Under the pieces are notes generated by a model. It was given only the letters and a program-made list of their open reading frames with translations, was not told where the DNA came from and did not search any database. A program made the translations under genes and the position numbers. From Faecalibacter rhinopitheci (GTDB lineage: Bacteria; Bacteroidota; Bacteroidia; Flavobacteriales; Weeksellaceae), in assembly GCF_015234135.1 (NCBI RefSeq), contig NZ_JADGIK010000006.1, positions 205,525 to 269,524 of the forward strand: DNA of 64,000 nucleotides, in the 5' to 3' direction. Positions 52,449-61,551 of this stretch are shown piece by piece. Within the stretch, counting starts at the first letter, position 1; every line of letters begins with the position of its first letter.

Positions 52449-53891
52449 TTAATCTAAAATATATTTTAATCGGTAACTAAACATTCCACGTTCTTTAATC
52501 ATTTCAGATACACCTTCTGGGCATTCGTTTTCCCATCCAGATTCTCCTTTAGCAATTTTCTCTAAAATTTTGCGAGAATAAGAATGTAAATAATCTTTAT
52601 TATAATTAAGGATATCTTCAATTCGCCCATTATACAAGAAGAATTTATATAGCTCGTGTAAGTTGTCAGAAACTTTTAGGTTTTTAGATGTTAATAACAA
52701 ATCTTTTTCTTTATCCAAATAAGGGTATAAATAGATTTTAACATCTTTCTTAAATAATTTACCGAAGGCTTCCATAATTCCACCTGGAAGATTATCGTAA
52801 TATTGCTCATTAAATATTTCTAACAAATTATTGACTCCCATTGCTAAGCCAATCTTAGTTTGATTGCGGGTGAACTTGGTAAAGTACTCAGTCAATTTAT
52901 AATATTCGGAAAAATTAGAAATGATAACATTATAACCCAATTTTCCAATAATATCAGCACGATCCAAGAAATCACGTTCATTTAATTGCCCTTCTTTTCC
53001 AGAAGCCATTAAATTAGATAATGTAATTTCAAATAAAATTTCCGTATTATCTTTTGTAATGCCTTCGTCTTGTTTAAAAATTTCCAATCCTCCTTTAAAC
53101 ATGTCCATATTAACATTCATAAAAGGTCGGAAAGATCCACGAATGGCAAAAATATTTTTCTTGTACAATAAATCAGCGGGTAATATATTTTTCCCTTCTG
53201 GATTAAAGACTACAACATCCGTCATTCCGTTTTTTACTAATTGTAATGACATCAAACGGTTATCAACATATTTAAATTGCGGTCCACGGAAATTTATCAT
53301 ATCAATTTCTAACTGGTCTTTATCTAAAGTATCATAAAGAGAGTTGATTAAAGTTCTGGGATTATCATAATAATTATATGCACCATAAATCAAATTTACT
53401 CCTAATACTCCTAAAGTTTCTTGCTGTAGATGAGCAGAATTTTCTTTAAATTTTACATGAAGTATAATTTCATTTGCTTTTTCATCTTCAACATTTAGTT
53501 TAAAACGAATTCCCACCCAACCATGTCCTTCATTCTTTTTTGCATAATCTATGGTTGTTACTGTATTAGCATAAGTAAAGAAAGCTTTCTCACTATATAG
53601 ATCATGCGTTAATCGCTCTCTCATCAAATCGATTTCATGATCTAACATTTTTTTTAAGCGGGCTTGGGTTACGTAACGTTTATTGACCTCTATTCCATAA
53701 ATAGAATCAGACATTTCTTTATCATAAGCACTCATTGCCTTCGCAACCGTACCAGAAGCAGCACCTGCGCGGTAAAAAAAACGTACTGTTTCTTGTCCTG
53801 CACCAATTTCTGCAAATGATCCGTAAATTTTTGGATTAAGATTAATATCTAAAGCCTTTTGTTTAGGCGTAAGAACTTGTTGTAAAGCCAT
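52449..53891 (-). CDS. Conserved protein of unknown function (about 480 residues)
   Basis: 480 residues from the ATG at 53891; the frame extends 11 codons further but homologues begin MALQQVL. No signal peptide, no transmembrane helix and no beta-barrel pattern, so it is cytoplasmic. Visible conserved stretches are FAEIGAGQETVRFFYRAGAASGTVAKAMSAYD-like (N-terminus), DMINFRGPQFKYVDNRL and GKLGYNVIISNFSEYYKL. In related genomes this family has carried conflicting labels (for example TonB-dependent receptor or nicotinate-nucleotide adenylyltransferase) that I cannot support: there is no HxGH nucleotidyltransferase motif and no barrel. Divergent from the MBL gene with 39 bases between. Confidence 0.8.
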   Translation of the reverse strand: MALQQVLTPKQKALDINLNPKIYGSFAEIGAGQETVRFFYRAGAASGTVAKAMSAYDKEMSDSIYGIEVNKRYVTQARLKKMLDHEIDLMRERLTHDLYSEKAFFTYANTVTTIDYAKKNEGHGWVGIRFKLNVEDEKANEIILHVKFKENSAHLQQETLGVLGVNLIYGAYNYYDNPRTLINSLYDTLDKDQLEIDMINFRGPQFKYVDNRLMSLQLVKNGMTDVVVFNPEGKNILPADLLYKKNIFAIRGSFRPFMNVNMDMFKGGLEIFKQDEGITKDNTEILFEITLSNLMASGKEGQLNERDFLDRADIIGKLGYNVIISNFSEYYKLTEYFTKFTRNQTKIGLAMGVNNLLEIFNEQYYDNLPGGIMEAFGKLFKKDVKIYLYPYLDKEKDLLLTSKNLKVSDNLHELYKFFLYNGRIEDILNYNKDYLHSYSRKILEKIAKGESGWENECPEGVSEMIKERGMFSYRLKYILD

Positions 53892-53930
53892 AAGAAAATC
53901 AATTGTTTGCAGTAAATTTACCAAAGAATT

Positions 53931-54713
53931 ATGGCTAAATCAAAATTAAAAATACATTTTTTAGGAACTGGAACTTCCCAAGGAATTCCAATTATAGGGA
54001 GTAATCACCCAGTTTGTTTATCTGATAACCAGAAGGATAAGAGACTACGATCTTCTATATTGCTAGAAAAAGAAGATAAAGTATTAACGATAGATTGTGG
54101 TCCTGACTTTAGACAACAAATGTTACGTGCTAATGCACAACGTTTGGACGGAATTTTATTTACACATGAACATACAGATCATGTTTTAGGATTAGATGAT
54201 ATTCGACCCTTAGTATTCAAATCAGGTAAAGATATGCCAGTATATGGACTAGAAAGGGTTTTGGGCGAATTACATAATCGATTCAATTACATGTTTCAAG
54301 AGGTTAAATATCCAGGTGTACCTACTATTATTGAAAATACTATTGCTCATCAAACTTTCTTTATCGAAGGTTTTGAGATAGAACCTATTGAAATTTACCA
54401 TGGAACTTTACCTATTTTAGGCTATATTATTGATCGGAAATTTGCTTATTTAACAGATGTTAAAACTATTCCGAGTGAATCATTAGAAAAATTAAAAGGT
54501 GTAGAAGTATTAGTTATTAGTGCTCTACGTCAGGAAGTTCAACATTTTTCTCATATATTATTGGCTGAAGCAGTAGATTATGCCAAGAAGATAGGTGCTA
54601 AAAAAACTTATTTTACACATATTTCTCATTATATGGGATTCCATGAAGAAGTAAATCAACAACTTCCATTTGGGATGGAACTAGCTTATGATACTTTAGA
54701 AATTATTTTGTAA
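53931..54713 (+). CDS. Metallo-beta-lactamase-fold hydrolase, PhnP-like
   Basis: 260 residues. MBL motifs: FTHEHTDHVLGLDDIRP (HxHxDH), the TDVK metal-bridging Asp (AYLTDVKT), and HFSHILLAEAV plus a C-terminal THISHYMG. Starts FLGTGTSQGIPIIG, the pattern of the PhnP/cyclic-phosphodiesterase branch, with cysteine in NHPVCLSDNQ where PhnP has zinc-binding residues. Probably a phosphodiesterase; the exact substrate is unknown. Confidence 0.87.
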   Translation: MAKSKLKIHFLGTGTSQGIPIIGSNHPVCLSDNQKDKRLRSSILLEKEDKVLTIDCGPDFRQQMLRANAQRLDGILFTHEHTDHVLGLDDIRPLVFKSGKDMPVYGLERVLGELHNRFNYMFQEVKYPGVPTIIENTIAHQTFFIEGFEIEPIEIYHGTLPILGYIIDRKFAYLTDVKTIPSESLEKLKGVEVLVISALRQEVQHFSHILLAEAVDYAKKIGAKKTYFTHISHYMGFHEEVNQQLPFGMELAYDTLEIIL

Positions 54714-54719
54714 AAAACA

Positions 54720-54752
54720 TTTGGTAAAGTTGGTAAAGCAACGTTATATTTG
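54720..54752 (+). promoter_or_regulatory. tRNA-Leu promoter
   Basis: TTTG at 54720-54723 and TATATTTG at 54745-54752, spacing 21. The -33 block TTTGGTAAAG and spacing equal those of the presumed rrn P1 promoter. Confidence 0.8.
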
Positions 54753-54769
54753 TACCCAATAACTCCGAT

Positions 54770-54849
54770 GCCTGGATGGCGGAATTGGTAGACGCGCACG
54801 ACTCAAACTCGTGTTCTTCGGAGTGCGGGTTCGATTCCCGCTCCAGGTA
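54770..54849 (+). tRNA. tRNA-Leu (CAA)
   Basis: 80-base class II tRNA. Acceptor GCCTGGA pairs with TCCAGGT, anticodon stem CACGA/TCGTG encloses loop CTCAAAC (anticodon CAA), and a short variable arm precedes the T arm GCGGGTTCGATTCCCGC. Discriminator A. CCA not encoded. Confidence 0.96.
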
Positions 54850-54853
54850 CTTG

Positions 54854-54885
54854 AAAGCTCGAAACAATGTTTCGAGCTTTTTTTT
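54854..54885 (+). terminator. Terminator of tRNA-Leu
   Basis: AAAGCTCGAAAC / GTTTCGAGCTTT with a 3-base loop, then T-run. Confidence 0.92.
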
Positions 54886-55102
54886 ATGTCCAAAATGATA
54901 AGAGATATAATTTTTAGGAGGGAAGGAATATAAATTAATCCTACTAAAAATGAGTGTGATTGTTTATTCTATTATCTTTTTTTTCCAAATTGCTGGCATT
55001 AAAATAAATTTGAAGTATGGAAACCTACATTATATTTTTTTTCTAAACTTATCTGGTTGATAATTAATTTCTTATTTTTATTAGAACCACAAACTACAAA
55101 GA

Positions 55103-56851
55103 ATGGGAATATTAATAAAAAATGGACTCTTTTATTCAGGAGATAAAGATGAGAAAGCATTAGTAAAACATCTTTTGATAAATGATGACGGAATCATTGA
55201 GAAAATTTCTTCAGATCCATTACTCGAAAATGATTACGAAGTAATCGATGCTACAGGAAAATGGATAACTCCTGGTTTCCTAGATTGTCACACGCATTAT
55301 GATGTGGAAATTATTGCTTCTCCAGGCTTAAAAGAATCTGCAAGGCATGGTATCACTACGGTTATTTTAGGAAGTTGTTCTGTTTCGGCTTTATATAATA
55401 ATCCTGAAGAAACGAGTGATTGCTTTACTAGAGTAGAAGCTATTCCGAGAGAAGTCATGTTACCATTAATGGAGCGTGAAAAATCTTGGAATTCGGTAAA
55501 AGAGTGGAAACAGTATATAGAAAATAAAGCCCTAGGAATTAATATTGCTGCATTTGTAGGTCATTCAGATTTAAGAATTAAAGCAATGGGAATTGAGCGA
55601 TCTTTACAAGATAATATTGAAGCTACAAAGGAAGAAAAAACTTTAATGAAAAAACTTTTGGAGGAAGCATTGGATGAAGGATTTGTGGGACTTTCAACAA
55701 TGGATAATCCATGGGACAAAATGGATGGAGATAAATATTGGTCACACAAAACACCTTCATTTTATTCGTCTTGGAAAGAAAGGAAAAACTTAATTGAATT
55801 ATTAAGAGAAAAAGATGCAGTATTACAAGGTGCACCTAATTTAGTTACCCGCATTAGTGCCATTAATTATATGTTGGCAAGTATGGGAATTTTTAGAAAA
55901 CCATTGAAAACGACGATGATTGCTTTAATGGATATGATAGGAGATCGTTATATTTTTCCAGTTGTAAGCCGTGTAGTGAGTTTAGTAAACAAAGGTTTTA
56001 ATGGAGATTTTCGTATGCAATCACCACCTGTCCCATTTACGGTTTATTATGATGGAGTAGATTCTGTAATGTTCGAAGAATTTCCTGCTGGGGAAGCGAT
56101 GCGACATTTAGCAAAAAATATTGATGAACGAAATGAACTTATCCGAGATAATGAATTTAGAGAAAATTTCAAGAAAGAAATCAAAAAAAAGTTTGCACCA
56201 AAAGTTTGGCACAAAGATTTAAGTATCGCATATATTTTGAAATGTCCAGATCAATCTCTTGTAGGGAAAAACTTTTACCAAATTGCTGAGGAAACAAATG
56301 TTCATCCAGTAGATGTGTTTTTAGATTTAGTAATTAACTATGATAAAGAAATTTCTTGGACTACAACTTTGGCAAATGATCGTGAAGAGAAATTACCAAG
56401 ATTGTACAATTATCCATATAATTTACTTTGCTTCTCTGATGCAGGTGCACATCTAAATAATATGGCGTTTTATAATTTTAATTTGCAAATGATTAAACGT
56501 GTACAAAAATCCATTAACGCGGGAAAACCAATCATGTCTATGGAAAAATGTATCTGGCGCTTAACAAAGGAGCAAGCCGATTGGTTTAATTTAGATTGTT
56601 GTTATTTGGCAGAAGGTAAAAAAGCCGATTTAGTGATTATAAATCCTAGTAAAATAGATCAAATTACGGATGAGGTTCATCAAGAAAAGATTGAGGAATT
56701 TGAAAATTATCCTCGATTAGTGAATCGTAATCCTGAATTTATAGAAGCTGTTCTTGTTAACGGCCAGGTAATTTACCAAAACGATCAGTTTGTTGAAGGT
56801 TATGGAACGTCTAAGAAATTTGGAAGATTTTTAAAAAGAAAGTCTGCATAA
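55103..56851 (+). CDS. N-acyl-D-amino-acid deacylase-like amidohydrolase
   Basis: 582 residues of the amidohydrolase superfamily. Metal-binding motif FLDCHTHYDVEII early, GSCSVSALYNN, then a distant His/Asp segment in FSDAGAHLNNMAFYN and the C-terminal KKADLVIINPSKID. This pattern is that of D-aminoacylase / N-acyl-D-glutamate deacylase enzymes. A role in recycling D-amino-acid peptides or N-acyl amines is inferred. The 220 bases before it hold no gene. Terminator follows. Confidence 0.85.
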   Translation: MGILIKNGLFYSGDKDEKALVKHLLINDDGIIEKISSDPLLENDYEVIDATGKWITPGFLDCHTHYDVEIIASPGLKESARHGITTVILGSCSVSALYNNPEETSDCFTRVEAIPREVMLPLMEREKSWNSVKEWKQYIENKALGINIAAFVGHSDLRIKAMGIERSLQDNIEATKEEKTLMKKLLEEALDEGFVGLSTMDNPWDKMDGDKYWSHKTPSFYSSWKERKNLIELLREKDAVLQGAPNLVTRISAINYMLASMGIFRKPLKTTMIALMDMIGDRYIFPVVSRVVSLVNKGFNGDFRMQSPPVPFTVYYDGVDSVMFEEFPAGEAMRHLAKNIDERNELIRDNEFRENFKKEIKKKFAPKVWHKDLSIAYILKCPDQSLVGKNFYQIAEETNVHPVDVFLDLVINYDKEISWTTTLANDREEKLPRLYNYPYNLLCFSDAGAHLNNMAFYNFNLQMIKRVQKSINAGKPIMSMEKCIWRLTKEQADWFNLDCCYLAEGKKADLVIINPSKIDQITDEVHQEKIEEFENYPRLVNRNPEFIEAVLVNGQVIYQNDQFVEGYGTSKKFGRFLKRKSA

Positions 56852-56864
56852 ATTACTAAAAAAA

Positions 56865-56894
56865 AATAGCCTTGAGAATTTCTTCAAGGCTATT
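56865..56894. terminator. Bidirectional terminator
   Basis: AATAGCCTTGA / TCAAGGCTATT with an 8-base loop between convergent genes. Confidence 0.8.
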
Positions 56895-56900
56895 AAAATT

Positions 56901-57692
56901 TTATAGAAAAAGTAGTAAACTACCTGCCATTATCATCATCCCAATAATAACTCCTGTCATTGTTATTTTTTGTCCGGCATATTCTTTTGCTGTTGGGATA
57001 AGTTCGTTTAGAGAAATATAAACCATAATTCCAGCAACTCCCGCAAAGATAATCCCGAAAATAGAGTCATCGAAAAATTGTCTTAAGACAAAATATCCAA
57101 TAACGGCTCCTACAGGTTCTGCTAAACCAGATAAAAATGAATACCAAAATGCTTTTTTACGAGATTTTGTTGCATAATATATAGGAATGGCAACTGCTAT
57201 ACCTTCAGGGATATTATGTATTGCAACTGCTACAGCAATACTTATTCCATACGAAGGCTCGTTCATTGCACTCATAAAAGTTGCCAAACCTTCAGGAAAA
57301 TTATGTATAGCTAAAGCTAAAGCTGAGAATATTCCTAATCGTAATAGTTTTTGATTCTGATTTCCTTTTATAGAGTCGTCGTCGTCACATTCATGATCAT
57401 GAGAAGGGATAAGTTTATCAATACCAATAATACTGATCATTCCTACAAAAAATCCAATTACTGCATATGTGTAGCCAAGTTTATCTCCATACACCAAACC
57501 CAAAGATATTCTAGCTTTGCTTAATATTTCTACAAAAGAAACATACAGCATAACTCCCGCAGATATTCCCAACATAATACCCAAAAATTTGGGATTAAAT
57601 TTTTTATAAATTAGAGATAATAAGCTTCCGATTCCAGTGCATAACCCAGCTAAAAGCGTTAGTCCAAAGGCAAAGAAAAAAGGATTATTCAT
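56901..57692 (-). CDS. zupT: Zinc transporter ZupT (ZIP family)
   Basis: 263 residues, eight transmembrane helices. The binuclear metal path is visible in helices 4 and 5 as HNFPEGLATF and HNIPEGIAVAIP, and a cytosolic loop rich in His/Asp (SHDHECDDDD) may bind metal. Inner-membrane uptake of zinc and other divalent cations. No Zur-like site recognised upstream. Stands alone. Confidence 0.95.
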   Translation of the reverse strand: MNNPFFFAFGLTLLAGLCTGIGSLLSLIYKKFNPKFLGIMLGISAGVMLYVSFVEILSKARISLGLVYGDKLGYTYAVIGFFVGMISIIGIDKLIPSHDHECDDDDSIKGNQNQKLLRLGIFSALALAIHNFPEGLATFMSAMNEPSYGISIAVAVAIHNIPEGIAVAIPIYYATKSRKKAFWYSFLSGLAEPVGAVIGYFVLRQFFDDSIFGIIFAGVAGIMVYISLNELIPTAKEYAGQKITMTGVIIGMMIMAGSLLLFL

Positions 57693-57855
57693 GATTTTGT
57701 TAGATTAATAAAACAAATTTATTAGAAATAATTTATAATAAATTCTAAAATTACTTTTTTATGACTTTTTATTTAATACAAAAGGTGTGTTTTATCATAA
57801 TTGGTCAAAATGATCAAGATATAATTAATTTTGTTTTCTTATTAAGAACAAAAAG

Positions 57856-59160
57856 ATGGAGATTTTGGATGAAAATTTAAAGAGTGATATTTATAATTGG
57901 TCATTGGATCTAATAATACAGCTAGGGCTTTCGGAATATTACAGTTATTTAATAAATTCTGCATTATTAACTTTTGCGCTTATTACTATATTATATGCGG
58001 TGGATTTTATGGTAAGAAAAGTTTTATTATTACTTCTTATCAATATTATTCATAAAAGTAAAACTCAACTTGATGATTTGTTAATACATAACAAAGTCCT
58101 TCAGTATCTAACTCATATTGTCCCTATATTTATAGCAAAAGGTGCTATTCCATTAATATTTACTGGTTTCCCTAATTGGATTAATGTAGCATTAAAGATC
58201 ACAGATGTTACGCTAATATTAACAATTTGTATTCTAATACAAAATATATTAAAAGCTTTTAGAGATTTACTTCGTGCTAAATCTGCTTTTGCGGACAAAC
58301 CATTAGATAGTTATGTACAAGTAGCAAGTATTGCTTTGTATGGGATTAGTGGGATTTTTATTTATTCAATAATCACTGGTAATTCTGCACAATCATTCTT
58401 AGTTTCATTAGGAGCGGCCTCAGCTATTTTAATGTTAGTTTTCAAAGATTCTATATTAGGATTTGTAGCTAGTATTCAAGTTTCCTCTAATGATATGGTA
58501 AGAGTAGGAGACTGGATAGAAATGTCTAAATATGGAGCGGATGGAAATGTGGTACAAATTAATCTAAGTACAGTGAAAGTTCAGAATTTTGATAAGACAA
58601 TTACAACTATTCCTACGTATGCGTTGATATCAGATTCGTTTAAAAATTATAGAGGAATGCAAAATGCCGGTGGTCGTAGAATAAAGCGTTCCATTAACAT
58701 TAAAATGTCATCTATCCGATTTTTAGAAGAAGAAGAAATAGAAAAATTAAAATCAATCCAAATACTTAAACCTTATATAGAGCAAAGAAGTAAGGAAATT
58801 GCAGAATTTAATGCAGCTTATATAGAAAATCCAAGTGTAAAAGTGAATGGAAGAAACTTAACAAATATTGGATTGTTCAGAGAATATATAAAAGTCTATA
58901 CACAACAAAATCCGAATATTCATAAAGAGTATCATTTTATTGTAAGACAAATGCAGCCTACAGAACATGGAGTACCATTAGAACTATTTATGTTTACGAA
59001 TACGACTGTTTGGGCAGATTTCGAAAATATAACTGCTGATATTTTTGATCATTTATTTGCTGTAATCTCATTTTTTAAACTAGAGATTTTTGAGTTACCT
59101 GCTTCAGATGATGTCAGAAAACTGATTCATTCGATAGATATAAAAAAAGCTGATTCTTAA
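57856..59160 (+). CDS. Mechanosensitive ion channel (YbdG-like MscS family)
   Basis: 434 residues with about five transmembrane helices (about 30-205) and an MscS core: FLVSLGAASAILMLVFKDSILGF (pore helix), VRVGDWIEMSKYGADGNVVQINL, then TIPTYALISDSFKNYRG. A YbdG-type C-terminal extension (residues 300-434) carries HKEYHFIVRQMQPTEHGVPLELFMFT. The last eight residues IDIKKADS are encoded by the left half of the palindrome at 59134-59183, and the stop codon overlaps that of the convergent DUF2339 gene. Confidence 0.92.
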   Translation: MEILDENLKSDIYNWSLDLIIQLGLSEYYSYLINSALLTFALITILYAVDFMVRKVLLLLLINIIHKSKTQLDDLLIHNKVLQYLTHIVPIFIAKGAIPLIFTGFPNWINVALKITDVTLILTICILIQNILKAFRDLLRAKSAFADKPLDSYVQVASIALYGISGIFIYSIITGNSAQSFLVSLGAASAILMLVFKDSILGFVASIQVSSNDMVRVGDWIEMSKYGADGNVVQINLSTVKVQNFDKTITTIPTYALISDSFKNYRGMQNAGGRRIKRSINIKMSSIRFLEEEEIEKLKSIQILKPYIEQRSKEIAEFNAAYIENPSVKVNGRNLTNIGLFREYIKVYTQQNPNIHKEYHFIVRQMQPTEHGVPLELFMFTNTTVWADFENITADIFDHLFAVISFFKLEIFELPASDDVRKLIHSIDIKKADS

Positions 59161-59183
59161 GAATCAGCTTTTTTTATATCTAT
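59134..59183. terminator. 50-bp perfect palindrome: shared terminator encoding both C-termini
   Basis: Perfect 25-base arms, centred on TTAA at 59157-59160, contain AAAAAAAGCTGATTC and its complement. It forms a bidirectional intrinsic terminator and is translated from both strands to the same residues, IDIKKADS. Confidence 0.92.
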
Positions 59184-61427
59184 TTTGGCATCAAATATAT
59201 TATTCACCACCTTTTTCCACTTTTGATACATGAAAGATGTAATTAGAATTAAAATTCCTAAAATTATAAATGAAATTATTCTGAATACATTACTCATTTG
59301 CCAAACATCTATAAGGTAAAGTTTTAAGATAATCAATACAAATAAAATAAATCCGACATAGATTAAGTTTTTTATACGTTTATTAATTCCGAAATAGATC
59401 GTCGTAAAACCTAATATTGCCCAAAGAATTGGTAAAAGTATTAAGAAAAATATTTCTTCATTTTTAAGATAGAGTGGCACATTTTGTTTCTCATTAGTTA
59501 TAATCATAAATAAATTATGAACTTCAAAACAAACAATATAAATACAACTTGCGCATATTAACCATTGTGAAAAATTATTTTTTTTATCCAGTTTAAACTC
59601 ATCCGATTTAATGTAAAGTAGAATAAGATAAATAAAAGGAATAAGATACAATAAGTAAAAAATGTATGAATAATATGAAATTGAATTGAAAATTATTTCA
59701 TCTACGATCATTACTGCTAACGGATATATTGAAATTAATACTAAGCTGATCATACCTAAAGCAAATTTTGTAGAATGATTGATATTAAATAGTCGACTAA
59801 AGTATAAGATGATACATGAAAAATAGATAGAGTAAAGTATTAAAATTCCTATAATAATGTTATATGTATAATATTTATCTGTTTGGTACATCAATTCGAA
59901 TAAAATTCCGAAATAGATGAATAATATTGAGACGAGAGAAAATAAGTTTTTAGCATTATTAATTTTAAAACCTGCAAATTTTTCTTCCTTGTTAAAGCTT
60001 TTAATTAAGAATATATTGGCTATTGAACAAATAACTACTAATCCACTTGTAATAAAAATTGGATTTATTATAATTGGATATACTTGCTGATCTGTGATAT
60101 ACTTTGCCCAATTAATAATTAAAGAAATAATAAAAAATGGAGTTAGAGCGATAAAAGCGCCTTTAAAAATTGGATTATGACTTCTTTTCCATAAAAATAA
60201 TAGCATAGTAGATTGTATAGCCCAAAGAGAGGTTACAATATTAGCTTTAAACTCTATTCCAATACCCAAAGTTATTAAGCCAATTCCTAAAGCAATTGAA
60301 GTATTTGATAACTGCTGATTAGTATTTTTATATATAAAAAATATGATTAAAGAACATCCTGCTAAGATAAAAGGTATCAATGAAATAAAATCTGTATAAT
60401 AATGTTGATAAGTATACAATCCTAAAATTGTAAACGAAAGGGTATTGATGATATATAAAATTTGATTCGTAAGGGTAAAATTTCTTGCTTTAACAAGCGG
60501 TAAAATAGAAAAAGCAATAAATACGATGTAATATAAAAACAGGAATATAAATATAACTTTATCAGTCGGGTCAAAAGCCCAAGTATTAAAAAATAGGATA
60601 GATAAGATAAAGGATAAAACACCTGGATATTCCCAATTTTTTTTGAATATTATAAATAATGTACCAAGGTTCAGGATAAACAAATATGAAAATAAAAATA
60701 TATAATTACTCTCTCCTGTACTAATCATCAACGGAGCAGCGAATCCACCTAGTAACGAAAAAATAAATAGTACTTGTTGATTATAAATAAAGGATAGAAT
60801 AATAGATAATAAAGTAACAAAAGCTAAAAGTATAAATGCAAAATTCTGATTGAATAAGTGATATTCTCTAAATGCAATAGTGAGAGTGAAATACAGAATT
60901 GAAATTCCACCGCCAATAAGTATAGAAGAAAAAACTTCATATTTATTTCTAAGATAATGCCCGGCCACTATAATTCCTGCACCAATTGCTACACCTATGC
61001 TAACACGTAGCACCTCGTTAATCCAGTTCTGATCGATAGCATATTTTACAAAGTATCCAATTCCTAAAACTAAAGTTACAATACCAATAATAGTTAAAAA
61101 ATTATCTTGGATAAATAGCAGTGTTTTATTTAGTAATCTACTAAATAATTCATTGGAACGCTTAATATTTGGTTGAGGTATTTTATGTTCTTCTAAGTGT
61201 GCAGAATTTGTGATGGCTTTTTTAATTATAGGAGCTGTATTATGATCATTAATTAAAATGTTTTCCTCAATGACTTCAGGTTTAATGATAGGTTTTTCCT
61301 TCTCAATTACATCTTCCAAGTATTTTATTTTGAAATTTAAATTTTCTAATTCATGTTTTAAACGAGAAAATTTATTATTCCAATATAAACCCAATGCAAA
61401 TACAAGAAGTATACAGAATATCGCCAT
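59157..61427 (-). CDS. DUF2339 multi-pass membrane protein
   Basis: 756 residues. A short N-terminal anchor and coiled-coil (SRLKHELENLNFKIKYLEDVIEKE) precede roughly twenty closely spaced transmembrane helices, the DUF2339 architecture (IIGIVTLVLGIGYFVKYAIDQNWINEVLRVS is part of it, given here only as the opening IIGIVTLVLGIGYFVKYAID). Function unknown; probably inner membrane. The C-terminus IDIKKADS equals that of the convergent mechanosensitive channel because of the shared palindrome, and the two coding regions overlap by 4 bases at their stops. Confidence 0.85.
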   Translation of the reverse strand: MAIFCILLVFALGLYWNNKFSRLKHELENLNFKIKYLEDVIEKEKPIIKPEVIEENILINDHNTAPIIKKAITNSAHLEEHKIPQPNIKRSNELFSRLLNKTLLFIQDNFLTIIGIVTLVLGIGYFVKYAIDQNWINEVLRVSIGVAIGAGIIVAGHYLRNKYEVFSSILIGGGISILYFTLTIAFREYHLFNQNFAFILLAFVTLLSIILSFIYNQQVLFIFSLLGGFAAPLMISTGESNYIFLFSYLFILNLGTLFIIFKKNWEYPGVLSFILSILFFNTWAFDPTDKVIFIFLFLYYIVFIAFSILPLVKARNFTLTNQILYIINTLSFTILGLYTYQHYYTDFISLIPFILAGCSLIIFFIYKNTNQQLSNTSIALGIGLITLGIGIEFKANIVTSLWAIQSTMLLFLWKRSHNPIFKGAFIALTPFFIISLIINWAKYITDQQVYPIIINPIFITSGLVVICSIANIFLIKSFNKEEKFAGFKINNAKNLFSLVSILFIYFGILFELMYQTDKYYTYNIIIGILILYSIYFSCIILYFSRLFNINHSTKFALGMISLVLISIYPLAVMIVDEIIFNSISYYSYIFYLLYLIPFIYLILLYIKSDEFKLDKKNNFSQWLICASCIYIVCFEVHNLFMIITNEKQNVPLYLKNEEIFFLILLPILWAILGFTTIYFGINKRIKNLIYVGFILFVLIILKLYLIDVWQMSNVFRIISFIILGILILITSFMYQKWKKVVNNIFDAKIDIKKADS

Positions 61428-61539
61428 ATTATATTTTATTTCAGTTACTTGTTTAAATATAACTATTTAAAATTCCTTCTATCTATTTTTAACAGCTTAT
61501 ACCAAAACAAAATACTTTACGTTATATCTACAAAAAGTA

Positions 61540-61547
61540 TAAATTTG
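61540..61547 (+). promoter_or_regulatory. -7 element of porQ, possibly leaderless
   Basis: TAAATTTG ends only 4 bases before the porQ ATG (61552), so transcription would start at or just beside the start codon. Confidence 0.5.
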
Positions 61548-61551
61548 TTGC

